Shown here: positions 62,407-64,000 of the stretch, piece by piece | Layout: each line of letters starts with the position of its first letter | Position numbering within the stretch: the first letter of the stretch is position 1 | Assembly (NCBI GenBank): GCA_963734365.1 | Contig: CAVTGV010000007.1 | Location: 62,001-126,000 of the forward strand | Direction: 5' to 3' | Origin: JACVRW01 sp963734365 | GTDB taxonomy: Bacteria; Actinomycetota; Thermoleophilia; Solirubrobacterales; Thermoleophilaceae | DNA length: 64,000 nt | The notes under the pieces: generated by a model | Told to the model about the DNA's origin: nothing | What the model saw: the letters and a program-made list of their open reading frames with translations, nothing else | Databases searched by the model: none | Made by a program: the position numbers and the translations under genes

Positions 62407-63861
62407 CTAGGTGCCGTAGAACGGCGGCCGGCCCCCTGCGCGTTCCACGAGCGTGCCCCTCAGCTCCCGAAGCACCTCTGGATGGCGGCGGGCCACGTTC
62501 CTGTTCTCCTCGGGGTCGCGCGCGAGGTCGTACAGCTGCGGGTGGCGCAGCCGGTTGTCGGAGACGTAGGCCCAGCGATCGTTGCGCAGGTAGTGGTTCT
62601 CGCCGTAGCCCCCGTAGGCGTAGCGCCGTCGCGGGGGCCTGGCTCCGTCCAGCAGGGCCGAGAGGTCGACGCCGCTCATTCGCTGCGGAACCGGCACGCC
62701 GGCCATCGACAGCAGCGTGGGACCGAGGTCGTGCAGCGAGGCGAAGTAGTCGCTCTGCTCACCTGCGCGGCGCCCACGGGGATCGACGAGCACGAACGGG
62801 ACGCGTATCAACACCGGGTGGAGCGCCACCGAGATCTTGCCCGTCCAGCCGTTCTCGCCGAGCTGGATCCCGTGATCGGCCACCAGGGCGATCACCGTGT
62901 TGCGCTCGAGCCCCAGCTCGTACAGGCGCTCGAGGAAGACGCCCAGCCAGCGGTCGGTCATCGTCACCTCGGCGGCGTACAGGGCGCGCAGCCGGCCGAG
63001 CACGAGGTCGCGGTTGTTCTGGTTGAGCCATTTGCTCACGCGCTTGTAGCGCGGCATGGCGGGCTCGGGACCGCGATAGTCCGGGTCGCCGTACCTACGG
63101 ATGTAATGGCGAGGCGGAGTCCACGGCTCGTGCGGCTCGTAGGTGTCGACCACCAGCGCGAACGGCGGCCGGCCGGCCGCCTGCTCGAGCGCACCCACGC
63201 CCGACCTGAACACCCGCGCGGCGAACGATTGGGTCTCGTCGTGGGCGTAGTGCCCGTTGGCGAGGTACTTGCGCACCCGGTCGCGGATGCCCGGGTTGTC
63301 GATCGCCGGATGCAGCCAGTGCCTGAGCTCGCGCGCGGAGACGCTGGAGGGAGGCCGGCTGACTCCGAGCTCACCGCCGTGGCGCACGAACAGGTCGAAG
63401 CTGCGCCGCAGAGGCTCGTAGGGCTGGGCGAACCCGAGGAACGGGTTGTCGGTCACGTAGCCGGTCCAGTAGCCGGCCGCCCGCAGCCGGCTGGTGAACG
63501 TCTCCTCGACACCATGCAGCGGCGCCCAGCCCGGCGCCCTCGGCAGGCCGCGGTAGTCGTGCCAGCCGCGGAAGGGAAACATCCGGCGGCCGGTGAGCAG
63601 CGAGTTGCGAGCGGGCACCGTGGGCATGGCCTCCGGGAAGGCACGGGTGAAGCGAAGCCCGTCGCGCAGCAGCAGGTCGAGGTTGGGGGTGTGGGCGCGG
63701 TCTCCGTAAGCGTGATCCGCGCGCAGCGAGTCGACCACGATCACCACGATGTTCGGCCCCGCGGCGGCAGGCTGGGCGCCGGCGAGGGCGCGGCCGGCCG
63801 GGCCGAGAGCCACCCCCGCCGCGGCGGCGGACTTCACGAACGCGCGGCGAGTCAAGCTCAC
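62407..63861 (-). CDS. Tat-exported sulfatase-fold enzyme with Thr at the formylglycine position
   Basis: A 484-residue alkaline-phosphatase-superfamily enzyme. A twin-arginine signal (SLTRRAFVKSAAAAG) starts at GTG 63861. The metal-site VVDSLRADH (Asp44) and DHGIQLGENG are present. The C/S-x-P-x-R formylglycine motif reads TVPARNSLLTG with Thr81 in place of Cys/Ser, so conversion to formylglycine is not possible and a phosphodiesterase/phosphonate type is likelier. The C-terminal RDPEENRNVARRHPEVL is typical of sulfatases. Confidence 0.85.
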   Translation of the reverse strand: MSLTRRAFVKSAAAAGVALGPAGRALAGAQPAAAGPNIVVIVVDSLRADHAYGDRAHTPNLDLLLRDGLRFTRAFPEAMPTVPARNSLLTGRRMFPFRGWHDYRGLPRAPGWAPLHGVEETFTSRLRAAGYWTGYVTDNPFLGFAQPYEPLRRSFDLFVRHGGELGVSRPPSSVSARELRHWLHPAIDNPGIRDRVRKYLANGHYAHDETQSFAARVFRSGVGALEQAAGRPPFALVVDTYEPHEPWTPPRHYIRRYGDPDYRGPEPAMPRYKRVSKWLNQNNRDLVLGRLRALYAAEVTMTDRWLGVFLERLYELGLERNTVIALVADHGIQLGENGWTGKISVALHPVLIRVPFVLVDPRGRRAGEQSDYFASLHDLGPTLLSMAGVPVPQRMSGVDLSALLDGARPPRRRYAYGGYGENHYLRNDRWAYVSDNRLRHPQLYDLARDPEENRNVARRHPEVLRELRGTLVERAGGRPPFYGT

Positions 63862-63880
63862 GGCGCGAGTGTATTGCGGT

Positions 63881-63899
63881 GTGACCCGCCATCGGTCAC
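63881..63899. promoter_or_regulatory. Inverted repeat GTGACC-N7-GGTCAC in a divergent promoter gap
   Basis: Perfect 6-bp arms with a 7-nt gap in the 59-bp region between the sulfatase-like gene and the 63921 gene. The arms equal those of the ArsR operator (6692-6707), but the gap differs, so a shared regulator is not proven. Confidence 0.35.
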
Positions 63900-63920
63900 C
63901 ATCTCGGTGGACGTGGCCCG

Positions 63921-64000
63921 GTGAAATCTTGGACCGCACTCGCCGTCACGGTGCTGGCGGCCATTGCCCTGCTCACGAGTGGGGAGAGTCGTGCGGCCAC
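63921..64000 (+). CDS. Partial secreted protein (signal peptide only)
   Basis: Starts at GTG 63921 (KSWTALAVTVLAAIALLTSG...), a clear hydrophobic signal peptide; the coding sequence runs off the window. Function cannot be called. Confidence 0.5.
   Translation, partial: MKSWTALAVTVLAAIALLTSGESRAA

Overview
The window is a very GC-rich, densely packed stretch of bacterial chromosome with about 70 genes on both strands. It has no rRNA, tRNA, CRISPR array or insertion sequence that I could see. GTG and TTG starts are common, stop/start overlaps (ATGA, GTGA, TGATG) are frequent, and many start codons lie only 6 to 11 nt after a TAGGCT/TATGCT-like -10 box. The gene families, such as MarR, GntR and LuxR-LAL regulators, MMPL, DUF2254, LtrA and the RDV-repeat secreted protein, point to a soil-type high-GC actinobacterium. 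Something near Thermoleophilia/Solirubrobacterales is my best guess, but that is inference from gene style, not a proven placement.

Layout. 1-2756 (minus): partial aminotransferase, RraA-like protein, small hypothetical, MaoC-like hotdog protein and DUF1348 protein. 2755-8313: SGNH hydrolase; a MarR regulator divergent from a cupin/monooxygenase pair with two matching operators; DUF427 and GIY-YIG proteins; TrmO; an ArsR/SRPBCC operon with a palindrome inside its promoter; a secreted protein. 8465-9394: S11 D,D-carboxypeptidase. 9793-26908: a large amine/amino-acid catabolic island holding a GntR regulator, dimethylglycine-dehydrogenase-like flavoprotein, choline-kinase-like enzyme, K+/H+ antiporter, APC permease, FGGY kinase, glutamine-synthetase-like ligase, two PuuD-type hydrolases, aldehyde dehydrogenase, SDR, cupin and class-I amidotransferase. 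26967-33740: membrane protein, YqgE, GST-like gene, and an MBOAT/SGNH surface O-acylation group. 33839-43609: membrane proteins, thioesterase, glycosyltransferase, polysaccharide deacetylase and exporters. 43677-53170: CHRD protein, MetE-like protein, glutaryl-CoA dehydrogenase with 3-hydroxyacyl-CoA dehydrogenase, membrane-anchored PLC-like enzyme, a run of small or broken genes, and an aromatic amino acid decarboxylase. 53181-64000: MMPL transporter, LAL regulator, SDR, a holin/endolysin-like pair, a sulfatase-fold enzyme and a truncated secreted protein.

How the genes work together. The central island reads as a gamma-glutamylation route for an amine: uptake, ligation to glutamate, oxidation, aldehyde oxidation, and hydrolysis of the gamma-glutamyl bond. 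The flavoprotein, choline-kinase-like and FGGY-kinase genes suggest a methylated amine or amino alcohol rather than plain putrescine. The surface group (MBOAT plus three SGNH proteins) suggests O-acylation of an envelope polymer. The holin-like gene and the three-part cell-wall hydrolase beside it look like a domesticated lysis module.

Caution. Five genes carry seven single-base reading-frame breaks, almost all next to G/C runs (FAD/GcvT protein, GST-like protein, DUF6766-like protein, RDV-repeat protein, cell-wall hydrolase). This is as likely to be base-calling error as real gene decay, and I mark each site.
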